64,000 bases of DNA from Parvibaculum sp002684405 (GTDB lineage Bacteria; Pseudomonadota; Alphaproteobacteria; Parvibaculales; Parvibaculaceae). Each line of letters opens with the position of its first letter. Within the stretch, counting starts at the first letter, position 1. The position numbers and the translations under genes are program-made. The DNA lies in contig OZ223205.1 in assembly GCA_965140395.1 (NCBI GenBank), positions 434,001 through 498,000 of the forward strand, written 5' to 3'. Below are positions 33,965 to 43,248 of the stretch, piece after piece. The notes beneath the pieces were generated by a model. It saw only the letters and a list, made by a program, of their open reading frames with translations, had not been told where the DNA came from and searched no databases.

Positions 33965-34828
33965 ATGAATACGCTCAGAACCGGCATGCTGCTGGCCGCC
34001 ATGACAGCCCTTTTCATGGGGCTCGGCTATCTGATCGGCGGCGGTGCCGGTATGGCCTTCGCGTTCATGCTGGCCGCGGGCATGAACCTCTTTGCCTATT
34101 GGAACTCCGACAAGATGGTGCTGCGCATGTACAAAGCGCAGCCCGTGGACGAGCGCACGGCGCCGGAATATGTGCGCCTCGTTCGCCGCCTGGCCGAGAA
34201 TGCCGGCATCCCCATGCCCGCCACCTATATCGTCGACACGCCCCAGCCCAACGCCTTCGCCACGGGCCGCAATCCCGATCACGCAGCGGTGGCGGCGACG
34301 CGCGGCCTCATCGAAATGCTGACGCCCGAAGAACTCGCCGGTGTCATGGCCCATGAGATCGGCCATATCCGCAATCGCGACACGCTGACCATGACCATCA
34401 CCGCGACCATCGCGGGCGCCGTTTCCATGCTCGCCAATTTCGCGCTCTTTTTCGGCGGCAACCGAAACGCAGGTGGCATCATCGGCACGCTGGCGCTGGC
34501 GATCCTTGCGCCCATGGCCGCCGGGCTGGTGCAGATGGCGATCAGCCGCACCCGCGAGTATTCCGCCGACCAGGCAGGCGCCGAAATTTCCGGCCATCCC
34601 ATGTGGCTCGCCTCGGCGCTGGAGAAGATCGAGACCTATGCCCACAGGTCACGAAACGACTACGCGGAAGCCAATCCCGCCACAGCGCATATGTTCATCA
34701 TCAATCCGCTTTCGGGCGAAGGCCGCGACAGCCTCTTCTCCACGCATCCGGCGACCGCTAACCGCATTGCCGCGCTCAAGAAACTGGCTCAGGACATCAA
34801 CCGGGCAAACGGCCGCCCCTGGGGATAA
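33965..34828 (+). CDS. htpX: membrane-bound zinc metalloprotease HtpX
   Basis: The 287 residues match HtpX, the inner-membrane protease that removes damaged membrane proteins. Two N-terminal helices (residues 5-45) are followed by the zinc site HEIGH (130-134), two further helices (about 143-190) and RTREYSADQAGAEISGHP, with the third ligand Glu in REYSAD. The ATG at 33965 has only a distant GGAG. Length is normal. Confidence 0.96.
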   Translation: MNTLRTGMLLAAMTALFMGLGYLIGGGAGMAFAFMLAAGMNLFAYWNSDKMVLRMYKAQPVDERTAPEYVRLVRRLAENAGIPMPATYIVDTPQPNAFATGRNPDHAAVAATRGLIEMLTPEELAGVMAHEIGHIRNRDTLTMTITATIAGAVSMLANFALFFGGNRNAGGIIGTLALAILAPMAAGLVQMAISRTREYSADQAGAEISGHPMWLASALEKIETYAHRSRNDYAEANPATAHMFIINPLSGEGRDSLFSTHPATANRIAALKKLAQDINRANGRPWG

Positions 34829-34926
34829 GGCGCCGCGATGCCGCCAAAACGCAGCGTGAGCCATCCGTAGGCGGAAGGGCCGCTTCCATGCTTCCTTTCG
34901 CTCTCCCCTTATGATCTAACCCTGCC

Positions 34927-36261
34927 ATGTCCACACCGACCCGACAGAAAGCGCCGCAGGGCCTCGCACCCCGCGCCGGAGCCGCCGCCTTGCTGCGCGC
35001 CGTTCTGCAAAAACGCCGCCCGCTCGACGAAGCTTTCGCCGAAGAAGCGGCGAGCGGCAGGCTTGCCGCTTGCGAAGCGCGCGACCGCGCCTTTGCCCGC
35101 GCCATCGCCGCGACCACGCTGCGCCGCCTCGGCAGCATCGACCACGTGCTGGACGGCCTCCTTGAAAAGCCCCTGCCCGCGCGCGCCGGCCATGTACGCA
35201 ACATTCTGCGGATCGGACTTGCCGAACTTCTCTTCATGGGCGTCGCCCCCCATGCTGCCGTCGGTATGGCCGTGGAAAGCGCAAGCGCCAGCCGCGTCGC
35301 CCAGCATTTCAAGGCGCTGGTGAACGCCATTCTCCGGCGCGCGGACCGCGAACGCGACACGCTGCTCACCGGCCTCGACATGGCGCATCTCGACACGCCG
35401 GACTGGCTCTTCGAGAGCTGGTCGCGGGCCTATGGCGAGATTACCGCACGCGCTATCGCCAAAGCGCATTATGCCGACCCGCCTCTCGACCTCTCGGTAA
35501 AGCACGATCACGAACGCCAGTACTGGGCGGACGAACTCGGTGCGGAGATCCTGCCGACAGGCAGCTTGCGTCTGAGAGAGACGGCACGGGTGGATACGCT
35601 ACCGGGCTTCGATCAGGGCGCCTGGTGGGTGCAGGACGCCGCGGCGGCCATCCCCGCGCGCCTGCTCGGCCAGATCGCAGGTGCCGAAGTGCTCGACCTC
35701 TGTGCCGCGCCCGGCGGCAAGACGGTGGAACTTGCCGCCATGGGCGCGCGGGTCACCGCGCTCGACCGCTCCAGGGCCCGTCTGGAACGCGTGAGCGAGA
35801 ACCTTACCCGCGTCAATCTCGCAGCCGAACTGGTCGCCGCCGACGCCGCGCTCTGGCAGCCCAAAAGGCAATGGGCCCGTATCCTCCTCGATGCCCCTTG
35901 TTCGGCAACCGGCACCGCGCGCCGCCATCCCGATGTGCTGCGCCTCAAAACACCGGGCGACCGCGACAAGCTCGCCGCCTTGCAGGCCCGCATCCTCGCT
36001 CATGCGTCGGGCCTTCTCGCGCCGGGCGGCATCCTCGTCTATTGCACCTGCTCGCTGGAAGCCGAAGAAGGCCCGCGCCAGATCGACGCGTTTCTGGCCG
36101 GGCGGCCCGGCTTTGCACGCCTGCCCATCCGTGCGTCGGAAGTCGGCGATCTGAGCGCCCTCGTCACGGCGGAAGGCGATATGCGCAGCCTGCCCTGCCA
36201 TCTGGACGACAGGGGCGGCATGGACGGTTTCTATGCAGCCCGGCTGATCCGGTCTAACTGA
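34927..36261 (+). CDS. rsmB: RsmB-type 16S rRNA (cytosine-C5) methyltransferase
   Basis: The 444 residues contain an N-terminal NusB-like RNA-binding helical domain (residues about 10-150) and a C-terminal Rossmann methyltransferase. Motif I is LDLCAAPGGKTVELA. The two catalytic cysteines lie in DAPCSATGTARRHPD and YCTCSLEAEEGP, as in the NOL1/NOP2/Sun family. The enzyme methylates C967 of 16S rRNA in E. coli. The ATG at 34927 has no clear ribosome-binding site. The gene begins a block ending in purH that is common in this class. Confidence 0.93.
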   Translation: MSTPTRQKAPQGLAPRAGAAALLRAVLQKRRPLDEAFAEEAASGRLAACEARDRAFARAIAATTLRRLGSIDHVLDGLLEKPLPARAGHVRNILRIGLAELLFMGVAPHAAVGMAVESASASRVAQHFKALVNAILRRADRERDTLLTGLDMAHLDTPDWLFESWSRAYGEITARAIAKAHYADPPLDLSVKHDHERQYWADELGAEILPTGSLRLRETARVDTLPGFDQGAWWVQDAAAAIPARLLGQIAGAEVLDLCAAPGGKTVELAAMGARVTALDRSRARLERVSENLTRVNLAAELVAADAALWQPKRQWARILLDAPCSATGTARRHPDVLRLKTPGDRDKLAALQARILAHASGLLAPGGILVYCTCSLEAEEGPRQIDAFLAGRPGFARLPIRASEVGDLSALVTAEGDMRSLPCHLDDRGGMDGFYAARLIRSN

Positions 36262-36373
36262 AAAGACAATAGATAAAAACAGTATAAGTGTAAAAATAAT
36301 ACTTATAGATCGCATATTTCTCAGTGTGAATTTGATGAAATACACGAGATGTTTTTCCCTCTAGTCTTTCGGG
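36262..36373. promoter_or_regulatory. AT-rich leader upstream of methyltransferase gene
   Basis: This 112-bp stretch is far more AT-rich than its surroundings. It holds an inverted repeat, TATAAGT (36283-36289) and ACTTATA (36301-36307). It probably contains the promoter for the methyltransferase/GT9 pair. Confidence 0.45.
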
Positions 36374-37225
36374 ATGGAACAAACTATTTCGGTCCCGCAA
36401 GTCGAGACCGCCGCACCGCTCTGCCCGGTTTGCGGATCTGACAAGGGAGCACCCATCGGGACCAAATCGGGGTTCCAGCTTCTGTTTTGCCCCGGCTGTG
36501 GCATTCGCTATGTCGATCCGATGCCCGGCGTCGCGGAACTCGCCGCCTTTTACAGCAACTACGAAACCACCCCCCACTACATCGGCAAGACCGCCCGCAA
36601 ACTCACCCGGGCCAGACGCCGCATCCGGCGCTACCGACGCCTCGCACCCGGCAGGCGTTTTCTCGACCTCGGCTGCAGCATCGGCACGGCGGTCGAGGCC
36701 GCCTCGCGTCTGGGATTCGAGGCGTTCGGCAACGATATCGACCCTGAAAGCATTCGTCTGGCCAGAGAGATGTTCCCGAACGGGCGCTACCACGCCGGGC
36801 CCGTTTCGGAACTGCCGGACGAATGGGGCAATTTCGACTTCGTCTATTGCGCCGAGGTCATCGAACACCTGACCGACCCGCATGGCTATCTGGCTGCGAT
36901 GTCGGCCCGCATGAGCACCGGCGCGATCCTTTATCTGACAACGCCCGACGCCGGCCACCGACACGTCCCACACAAGTTCGAGCTTTGGAACCAGGTCGTC
37001 CCGCCGCATCACCTCATCTTCTTCGACAGGCCCTCGCTGACCGCGCTTCTGGCGGCCTATGGGCTGGAGGTCGTCAAGGTCGAGTACTGCCGGAAGCCCG
37101 GATTGAAGGTCCTCGCCCGGAATGTCGGCATTGCCGCGGCAAAAGGCGCCGCGCCCCGCGTTTGGAGAGATCAGCCCAATTTGCTATCTATCCTCTCCAG
37201 CCGATGGGGGACAAATGGTAGATAG
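36374..37225 (+). CDS. class I SAM-dependent methyltransferase with N-terminal zinc ribbon
   Basis: The 283 residues start with a zinc-ribbon-like segment: CPVCGSDKG and, after a spacer, FCPGCGIRYVDP. A methyltransferase domain follows (GRRFLDLGCSIGTAVEAASR, AFGNDIDPESIRLAR, YCAEVIEHLTDPHGYLA). This architecture is common in polysaccharide clusters, where the methyl acceptor is often a sugar, but the substrate is unknown. Its stop overlaps the GT9 start by 11 bases. Insertion of this pair between rsmB and rpe, with an AT-rich leader, hints at later arrival. Confidence 0.9.
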   Translation: MEQTISVPQVETAAPLCPVCGSDKGAPIGTKSGFQLLFCPGCGIRYVDPMPGVAELAAFYSNYETTPHYIGKTARKLTRARRRIRRYRRLAPGRRFLDLGCSIGTAVEAASRLGFEAFGNDIDPESIRLAREMFPNGRYHAGPVSELPDEWGNFDFVYCAEVIEHLTDPHGYLAAMSARMSTGAILYLTTPDAGHRHVPHKFELWNQVVPPHHLIFFDRPSLTALLAAYGLEVVKVEYCRKPGLKVLARNVGIAAAKGAAPRVWRDQPNLLSILSSRWGTNGR

Positions 37226-38279
37226 AGTTCGGGGGACCGCATCATCCGATGTGGCGCGCAAACGCATCGCGGTCTTTTCCGGGCATGACCAGCTCGGCGA
37301 CGGGCTTTTCAAGCTTCCCTTTGTCCGAAGCCTGCGGGCAAGCTTCCCCGACGCGGAAATCCATTGGGTCTCCGCCTATCAATGCGTCTATGCAGGCGTC
37401 CTCGCCCCTCTGGTCGCACCTTTCATCGACCGGGTGCACATCATGACGGACCTGTCGCAGCACAAGCGGCAGCTCATCTTCCCGCCACGCATCCCCGGCA
37501 CGCCCTATGACATCGCGATCGACACACAGACGCTTTTCTGGCGATCGCTGGTAGTGAGGCGTGGCCTCAAGCCGAAATGCTTCATTTCCGCTGCCATGGA
37601 CTATCGCCTTTCGAGCGTCCAGCCCCCCGACGACGCACGCACCAAACCGAGGCACTTCGTCGAACATCTGTTGCGGCTGGCCGAGCTGGCCGCGGGCGAA
37701 AACTTCAGGCGCGACGACACGCCCATCGAAATCCCCGCCGAACTCGACGCGCTGGCAGACACCCTGCTGCCGGGATCCGGCACAAACGGAGAGGCCTCCC
37801 CCTATATCGGTATCGCCCCCGGCTCGGGCGATCCGGCCAAACGCTGGCCGCTGGAGCGGTTCATTGCACTGGCCAGGCATTTCGAAGACCGCGGCCTCCT
37901 TCCGGTCTTCATGGTCGGCCCCGGCGAGACGGACCTGCTGGAGCCGCTAAGGACCGCATTCCCGGATGCTCTTTTTCCGGAACAAGCCCTGCCCCCGGGC
38001 AAAAAGCCCGGCCCGCTTCTGGTCGCCGCCCTCGGCCGGCGCATGGCAGGCTCCATCGCAAACGATTCCGGGCTCGGGCATTTGCTGGCCATCTCCGCCA
38101 AACCCCTCGTCCTGCTCTATGGCCGCCACACTCCTGCAAAATACGCCCCGCTCGTTCCCGGCCTCAGGTCCGTCTGGGCACAGGAATTCGGGGGTCTCGA
38201 CCATAAGCTGATACCGCTCGATCGGGTGGAGCACGAGATGGAGGCGGCGCTGGCGCAAACCGGCATGTGCCGGAGCTGA
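37215..38279 (+). CDS. glycosyltransferase family 9 (heptosyltransferase-like)
   Basis: The 354 residues match GT9: IAVFSGHDQLGDGLFKLPFV at the N-terminus and IGIAPGSGDPAKRWPLERFI plus SIANDSGLGHLLAISAKPLV in the C-terminal donor-binding half. Family members add ADP-heptose or related sugars to LPS core. The ATG at 37215 lies inside the end of the methyltransferase gene with GGGGG just upstream, so the two are translated together. The pair probably modifies a surface glycan. Confidence 0.9.
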   Translation: MVDRVRGTASSDVARKRIAVFSGHDQLGDGLFKLPFVRSLRASFPDAEIHWVSAYQCVYAGVLAPLVAPFIDRVHIMTDLSQHKRQLIFPPRIPGTPYDIAIDTQTLFWRSLVVRRGLKPKCFISAAMDYRLSSVQPPDDARTKPRHFVEHLLRLAELAAGENFRRDDTPIEIPAELDALADTLLPGSGTNGEASPYIGIAPGSGDPAKRWPLERFIALARHFEDRGLLPVFMVGPGETDLLEPLRTAFPDALFPEQALPPGKKPGPLLVAALGRRMAGSIANDSGLGHLLAISAKPLVLLYGRHTPAKYAPLVPGLRSVWAQEFGGLDHKLIPLDRVEHEMEAALAQTGMCRS

Positions 38280-38372
38280 CGGGCTTTCTTGCACCGATTC
38301 AAGGCGGGTGCTACTGAACGGAGATCAGGCTTTTTGCCGCAAGTCTCCCGTATTTCCGCCACCGAGAATCAC

Positions 38373-39035
38373 ATGAGCGCCATCAAGATCGCCCCTTCCA
38401 TCCTCGCCTCCGATTTCGCCCGTCTGGGCGAGGAAGTAGGCGCCATATGCGAGGCGGGGTGCGACTATGTGCATGTCGATGTGATGGATGGCCATTTCGT
38501 ACCCAACATCACCATCGGCCCGTCGGTCGTGAAAGCATTGAAGCCGCATTCGACGAAGCCTTTCGACGTGCACCTGATGATCTCGCCGGTCGATCCCTAT
38601 ATCGCGGAATTCGCGGAAGCAGGCGCCGACATCATCACCTTTCATCCCGAAGCGGGCTTCCACCCCCATCGCACCATTCAGTCCATCAAGGCGGCGGGCT
38701 GCAAGGCAGGGCTGTCGCTCAACCCGGGCACGCCGCTTGAGATGCTCTGGCCGCTGGTGGGCGATCTCGACCTCGTCCTCGTCATGTCGGTCAATCCGGG
38801 CTTCGGCGGACAGAGTTTCATCGAAAGCCAGCTTGCCCGCATCGAAGCCATTCGCAAGCGGATCGATGCCGAGGGCCTCGATATCGAGCTGGAAGTCGAT
38901 GGCGGCATCAATTTCGAGACGGCCCCCCGCGCGATCGCGGCGGGTGCGAATGTACTGGTCGCAGGGACCGCGACCTTCAAGGGCGGCCCGGCCGCCTATG
39001 CGGACAATATCGCGGCCCTGCGCGGCAAGGGTTGA
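38373..39035 (+). CDS. rpe: ribulose-phosphate 3-epimerase
   Basis: The 220 residues are full length. The TIM-barrel signatures are IAPSILASDFARLGEEV, VHVDVMDGHFVPNITIGP, DVHLMI, VMSVNPGFGGQSFI and ELEVDGGIN, with catalytic Asp residues in VMDGHF and VDGGIN. Rpe interconverts ribulose-5-phosphate and xylulose-5-phosphate in the pentose phosphate pathway. The ATG at 38373 fits the family start; the reading frame extends upstream to 38289 without support. Confidence 0.97.
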   Translation: MSAIKIAPSILASDFARLGEEVGAICEAGCDYVHVDVMDGHFVPNITIGPSVVKALKPHSTKPFDVHLMISPVDPYIAEFAEAGADIITFHPEAGFHPHRTIQSIKAAGCKAGLSLNPGTPLEMLWPLVGDLDLVLVMSVNPGFGGQSFIESQLARIEAIRKRIDAEGLDIELEVDGGINFETAPRAIAAGANVLVAGTATFKGGPAAYADNIAALRGKG

Positions 39036-39125
39036 GCGCCCCCTTAAAAGGGCTCTGGCAGGGATGTCATTCGGGACGTTGTTCGATGCGTTACTCGGGA
39101 CATTTCAGGGAGGCGGTCACGGACG

Positions 39126-41012
39126 ATGGCCGGTGAGAGCGCGAAAAAGGCATCGGCAAAAGGCGGCCCGGTCTCGGGGAACCGGCTGATCGACCTTGCG
39201 CTTGCGGCAGCCGGCCGTATCCGCACCGCCGCCATGGATCGCTTCTACGGCACATGGATCTACGGCCAGACGCTGCGCGGGCCCATGCCCGATCACATGC
39301 TCCACTACCCCAGGGAACTGCGCCCCGGTCGCGCCTCGCGCGCCGACGCCATGTTCCAGGGCCGCTGGTTCCTGCCCGGCGGACAAGTCCGCGCGCCGGG
39401 CGCTTCCTCGCCATTCGCCGCCGACCCGCCCAGCCTGACATGGGCGGAAGAGCTTCACGGCTTTGCATGGCTCAGACACTTCTCTGCTGCCAATGTGCAG
39501 AACAACGGGTCGTCCGCCCGGGAATATGCCCGCAAGCTGATGTCGGAATGGATCGAGGTCGAAGGCCGCTGGCACCCGGTCGCGTGGCGGCCCCATGTCA
39601 TCGGTCGGCGCCTCATCTCGCTCGCTTCCAACGGTCCGCTCATCATAGACGGTTCGGAACTCGTCTATCGCTCGACCTTGCTGCGCAACATGGCACGGCA
39701 GGCCCGCCACCTGGCCCGTACTGCCCATCGCGCCCCGGAGGGAGCACCCCGCATTACCGCCGCCATGGGCCTCGCCTTTTCCGGCCTCTGCCTGTCGGAA
39801 GGCCATCGCCGGCTGGACAAGGGTCTGCGACTTCTTTGCCGTGAACTCGACCGGCAGATCCTGCCGGATGGCGGTCATATCAGCCGCAACCCCTCCGCCC
39901 AGCTTTCCATCCTGCTCGACCTTCTCATGCTGCGCGACAGCCTGCGCGAACGGCATATGAATGTCCCCAAGCCGATCCGGGACGCCATCGACCGCATGAC
40001 GCCCATGCTGCGCTTCTTCCGGCAAGGCGACGGCAGGCTCGCCCTTTTCAACGGCTCCAATGAAGGCCCGGAAGGCGCGATCGACGCAGCCCTCGATCGT
40101 GACGACGCCAAAGGACGCCCTTTCGGCTTCGCGCCCCATTCCGGCTATCAGCGGCTGGCGGCGGGGCCCGCCAATATCGTGGTCGACACGGGCCGCCCGC
40201 CGCCGGGCCCCTTCAGCCATGACGCCCATGCAGGCTGCCTGTCGCTCGAAATGAGCGCGGGCCGCGCCCGCATGATCGTGAATTGCGGCGCAACCCGTGT
40301 CCTCGGTCCCGACTGGGAGGCGGCAAGCCGCGCGACGGCGGCCCATTCCACGCTGGTGCTGGCCGACACCTCGTCGGCCCGCATGCTGCGGGGCCGCCTC
40401 TCACGCCGCCTCCTGGGCGCGCGCATCATGGAAGGCCCGACGCGTGTCGAAAATCGCCGCAATGAAAACGAGGCCGGCATCTGGCTCGAGGCCGCCCATG
40501 ACGGCTATGCCGCCGATTTCGGCCTGATCCATCGCCGCCGCCTCTATCTTTCCGGCTCGGGCGAGGATTTGCGCGGCGAAGACCTGCTGGAACCGCTCGG
40601 CCGTCCCGTCCGCAAATGGCCCTGGAGCCCCCGCTTCTGGCGCAAGCCGCCGGAAGACCCGCCCTATGCGGTCCGTTTCCACATCCATCCGGATGCGCGC
40701 GTCTCGCTCGCCCATGACCGCTCCAACGTGCTGGTGCTGCTGCCCAATGGCGATGGCTGGCAGTTCCGCGCCCGGTCGGGCCAGGGCGACTGCGCCATCG
40801 ACATCGAGGAAAGCGTCTATCTGGGCTCGGGCGACACGACCCGCCGGGCCGAGCAGATCGTGGTTTCCGGACAGGTCTTCCGGAACGAGGCCAAGGTAAA
40901 CTGGGCCTGGCGGCGGCTTTCCACCCGCAATGCGGGCAAGGAAAACGAGACCGCCGCCATGCCGGAGCTGCCTGAACTCGCCATGCCGGACGAAGAACCC
41001 GAAGGGACCTGA
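39126..41012 (+). CDS. heparinase II/III family protein
   Basis: The 628 residues begin with the helical alpha/alpha-toroid part (YGTWIYGQTLRGPMPD, then FAWLRHFSAANVQNNGSSAR) and continue into the C-terminal beta-sandwich (GFAPHSGYQRLAAGPANIVV, SHDAHAGCLSLEMS, RATAAHSTLVLADTSSA). The family includes polysaccharide lyases, but alphaproteobacterial members between rpe and purH have no proven substrate. No signal peptide is seen, so the protein may be cytoplasmic. The start has only a distant GGAGG. Confidence 0.92.
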   Translation: MAGESAKKASAKGGPVSGNRLIDLALAAAGRIRTAAMDRFYGTWIYGQTLRGPMPDHMLHYPRELRPGRASRADAMFQGRWFLPGGQVRAPGASSPFAADPPSLTWAEELHGFAWLRHFSAANVQNNGSSAREYARKLMSEWIEVEGRWHPVAWRPHVIGRRLISLASNGPLIIDGSELVYRSTLLRNMARQARHLARTAHRAPEGAPRITAAMGLAFSGLCLSEGHRRLDKGLRLLCRELDRQILPDGGHISRNPSAQLSILLDLLMLRDSLRERHMNVPKPIRDAIDRMTPMLRFFRQGDGRLALFNGSNEGPEGAIDAALDRDDAKGRPFGFAPHSGYQRLAAGPANIVVDTGRPPPGPFSHDAHAGCLSLEMSAGRARMIVNCGATRVLGPDWEAASRATAAHSTLVLADTSSARMLRGRLSRRLLGARIMEGPTRVENRRNENEAGIWLEAAHDGYAADFGLIHRRRLYLSGSGEDLRGEDLLEPLGRPVRKWPWSPRFWRKPPEDPPYAVRFHIHPDARVSLAHDRSNVLVLLPNGDGWQFRARSGQGDCAIDIEESVYLGSGDTTRRAEQIVVSGQVFRNEAKVNWAWRRLSTRNAGKENETAAMPELPELAMPDEEPEGT

Positions 41013-41090
41013 CCGTCCACCCAGCTTGGAACCGCCCGGGTTTCGTGCTATCGCCCCCGCATCCCGTCACATATTGCCGAGGCATGTCCC

Positions 41091-42704
41091 ATGGTCTCCA
41101 CCAAGCCCGCCCCCGACGCCGCCGATATCCAGCGCGTGCGCCGCGCCCTGCTGTCCGTTTCCGACAAGACGGGGCTCATCGAATTCGCCACCGCCCTTCA
41201 CGAGGCGGGCGTGGAACTTATTTCCACCGGCGGCACAGCCAAGGCGATCAAGGATGCGGCGCTGCCGGTGCGCGACGTTGCCGAGGTCACGGACTTCCCG
41301 GAAATGATGGATGGCCGGGTCAAGACGCTGCATCCCATGGTCCATGGCGGGCTCCTCGCCGTGCGCGACGACGCCGAACATACGCAGGCCATGGAGAAAC
41401 ACGGCATCGCCGGCATCGACCTTCTCTGTGTCAATCTCTATCCCTTCGAGGCAACCGTTGCGAAGGGCGCGGGCTATGGGGAATGCGTGGAGAATATCGA
41501 CATCGGCGGACCGGCCATGATCCGCGCCGCGGCGAAGAACCACGCCTATGTCTCCGTCATCGTGGAGGCCTCGGACTATGGCGCGATCGTCGACGAGCTG
41601 AAGGAAAAAGGCGGCACCACGCTCGCCACCCGCAAGCGCCTTGCCCACAAGGCCTATGCGCGCACCGCCGCCTATGACGCGGCGATCTCCAACTGGTTCG
41701 CAAAGGAACTCGAGAACGACGCGCCGGAATGGCGCGCCTTCGGCGGCGAGCTGAAGCAGACACTGCGCTATGGCGAAAACCCGCATCAGAATGCGGCGTT
41801 CTATGTGTCGGGCGACCGGCGTCCGGGCGTGGCCACCGCGACCCAGCTTCAGGGCAAGGAATTGTCCTACAACAACATCAACGACACCGACGCCGCCTTC
41901 GAGCTGGTCGGCGAGTTCGACCCGGCCGTAGCGCCCGCCATCGCCATCATCAAGCACGCCAACCCCTGCGGCGTCGCAACGGGGGCCTCGCTCACCGAGG
42001 CCTATAAAAAGGCGTTTGCCTGCGACCCGGTTTCCGCCTTTGGCGGCATCGTCGCCTCCAACATGCCGCTCACCGGGGAAACGGCCGAAGAGATTGCGAA
42101 GATCTTCACCGAAGTCATTATCGCGCCGGACGCGGATGAGGACGCCCGGCGCATCATCGCAGCGAAGAAAAACCTCCGCCTGCTGATTACCGGCGGTCTG
42201 CCGGACCCGCGCTCGCCCGGCCTTTTCTACAAATCCGTATCGGGCGGCATGCTGGTCCAGTCCCGCGACAATGGCTGCGTCGACGATCTCGACCTCAAGG
42301 TCGTGACCAAGCGCGCGCCGTCGGATCAGGAACTCGCCGACATGCGCTTCGCCTTCAAGGTCTGCAAGCATGTGAAATCGAACGCCATCATCTATGTGAA
42401 GAACGGCGCCACCGTCGGCATCGGCGCGGGCCAGATGAGCCGCGTGGACTCAGCCCGCATCGCGGCGCGCAAGGCCGAGGATGCAGCGCAAGCTGCGGGC
42501 GAGAGCAAGCCCGCCACCATCGGATCGGTCGTCGCCTCCGACGCCTTCTTCCCCTTCGCCGACGGTCTTCTGTCGGCGGCCGAGGCCGGCGCCACGGCGG
42601 TCATCCAGCCCGGCGGTTCCATGCGCGACGAGGAAGTCATTGCCGCGGCTGACGAAAAAGGCCTCGCGATGGTCGTCACCGGCATGCGGCACTTCCGTCA
42701 TTAA
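41091..42704 (+). CDS. purH: bifunctional AICAR transformylase / IMP cyclohydrolase
   Basis: The 537 residues contain the IMP cyclohydrolase domain (RRALLSVSDKTGLIEFATAL, FPEMMDGRVKTLHPMVHGGL) and the AICAR transformylase domain (LRYGENPHQNAAFY, the Lys-His pair in IIKHANPCGVATG, and DAFFPFADGL). It carries out the last two steps of purine synthesis. Length is typical and no key residue is missing. A terminator follows. Confidence 0.98.
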   Translation: MVSTKPAPDAADIQRVRRALLSVSDKTGLIEFATALHEAGVELISTGGTAKAIKDAALPVRDVAEVTDFPEMMDGRVKTLHPMVHGGLLAVRDDAEHTQAMEKHGIAGIDLLCVNLYPFEATVAKGAGYGECVENIDIGGPAMIRAAAKNHAYVSVIVEASDYGAIVDELKEKGGTTLATRKRLAHKAYARTAAYDAAISNWFAKELENDAPEWRAFGGELKQTLRYGENPHQNAAFYVSGDRRPGVATATQLQGKELSYNNINDTDAAFELVGEFDPAVAPAIAIIKHANPCGVATGASLTEAYKKAFACDPVSAFGGIVASNMPLTGETAEEIAKIFTEVIIAPDADEDARRIIAAKKNLRLLITGGLPDPRSPGLFYKSVSGGMLVQSRDNGCVDDLDLKVVTKRAPSDQELADMRFAFKVCKHVKSNAIIYVKNGATVGIGAGQMSRVDSARIAARKAEDAAQAAGESKPATIGSVVASDAFFPFADGLLSAAEAGATAVIQPGGSMRDEEVIAAADEKGLAMVVTGMRHFRH

Positions 42705-42731
42705 AAGGACGGAATAGCCTTACAGTCTCAG

Positions 42732-42759
42732 ATCCCCCGGGCGATGCTCGGGGGATTTT
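42732..42759 (+). terminator. Rho-independent terminator of purH
   Basis: The stem ATCCCCCG (42732-42739) with CGGGGGAT (42749-42756) can be lengthened inward by a wobble pair and two GC pairs. It ends in TTTTG, 28 bases past the stop. Confidence 0.8.
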
Positions 42760-42777
42760 GCTTTGAAGGAGGGTTCC

Positions 42778-43098
42778 ATGATCGTCACCACCACACCGAC
42801 TATCGAAGGCCGCAAGGTCACTGACTATAAGGGGCTCGTCTCGGGCGAAGCCGTGATCGGCGCGAATGTATTTCGCGATGTCTTCGCCTCCATCCGCGAT
42901 TTCGTCGGCGGCCGCTCAGGCTCCTATGAGAAGGTGCTGAAATCGGCCCGCGACGAAGCCATGCGCGACATGATGGAAGATGCCGCCCGGCTGGGCGCCG
43001 ACGCGATCATCGGCGTCGATTTGGACTATGAGGTCGTCGGCCAGTCCGGCTCCATGCTGATCTGCATCGCGTCCGGCACGGCGGTGACGCTGGGCTAA
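42778..43098 (+). CDS. YbjQ/UPF0145 family protein
   Basis: The 106 residues match the YbjQ family: MIVTTTPTIEGRKVTDYKGL, VIGANVFRDVFASIRDFVGG, SGSYEKVLKSARDEAMRDMM, and the end GADAIIGVDLDYEVVG. The family is a pentameric beta-rich fold once proposed to bind heavy metals; its function is undefined. GGAGGG sits five bases before the ATG. It follows the purH terminator closely, so a promoter may overlap the terminator. Confidence 0.93.
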   Translation: MIVTTTPTIEGRKVTDYKGLVSGEAVIGANVFRDVFASIRDFVGGRSGSYEKVLKSARDEAMRDMMEDAARLGADAIIGVDLDYEVVGQSGSMLICIASGTAVTLG

Positions 43099-43106
43099 CG
43101 CCTCCA

Positions 43107-43189
43107 CGTCATTGCGAGGAGCAAAGCGACGAAGCAATCCAGCTCCTGCCGGACCGCTTCTGGATTGCTTCGCTTCGCTCGCAATGACG
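43107..43189. repeat. palindromic intergenic repeat (REP/RIME-like)
   Basis: The left arm 43107-43142 (CGTCATTGCGAGGAGCAAAG and following) is nearly the reverse complement of the right arm 43160-43189 (starting CTGGATTGCTTCGC, ending CTCGCAATGACG). Sequences beginning CGTCATTGCGAG and pairing with CTCGCAATGACG are familiar as dispersed intergenic repeats in many proteobacteria. It lies between two convergent genes and may also act as a bidirectional terminator. Confidence 0.85.
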
Positions 43190-43248
43190 GAATCGGTGCC
43201 CCAAACCTCAAGACCTTTCGGGTTCCCCCGGAACGAGGCCCGATTGCT

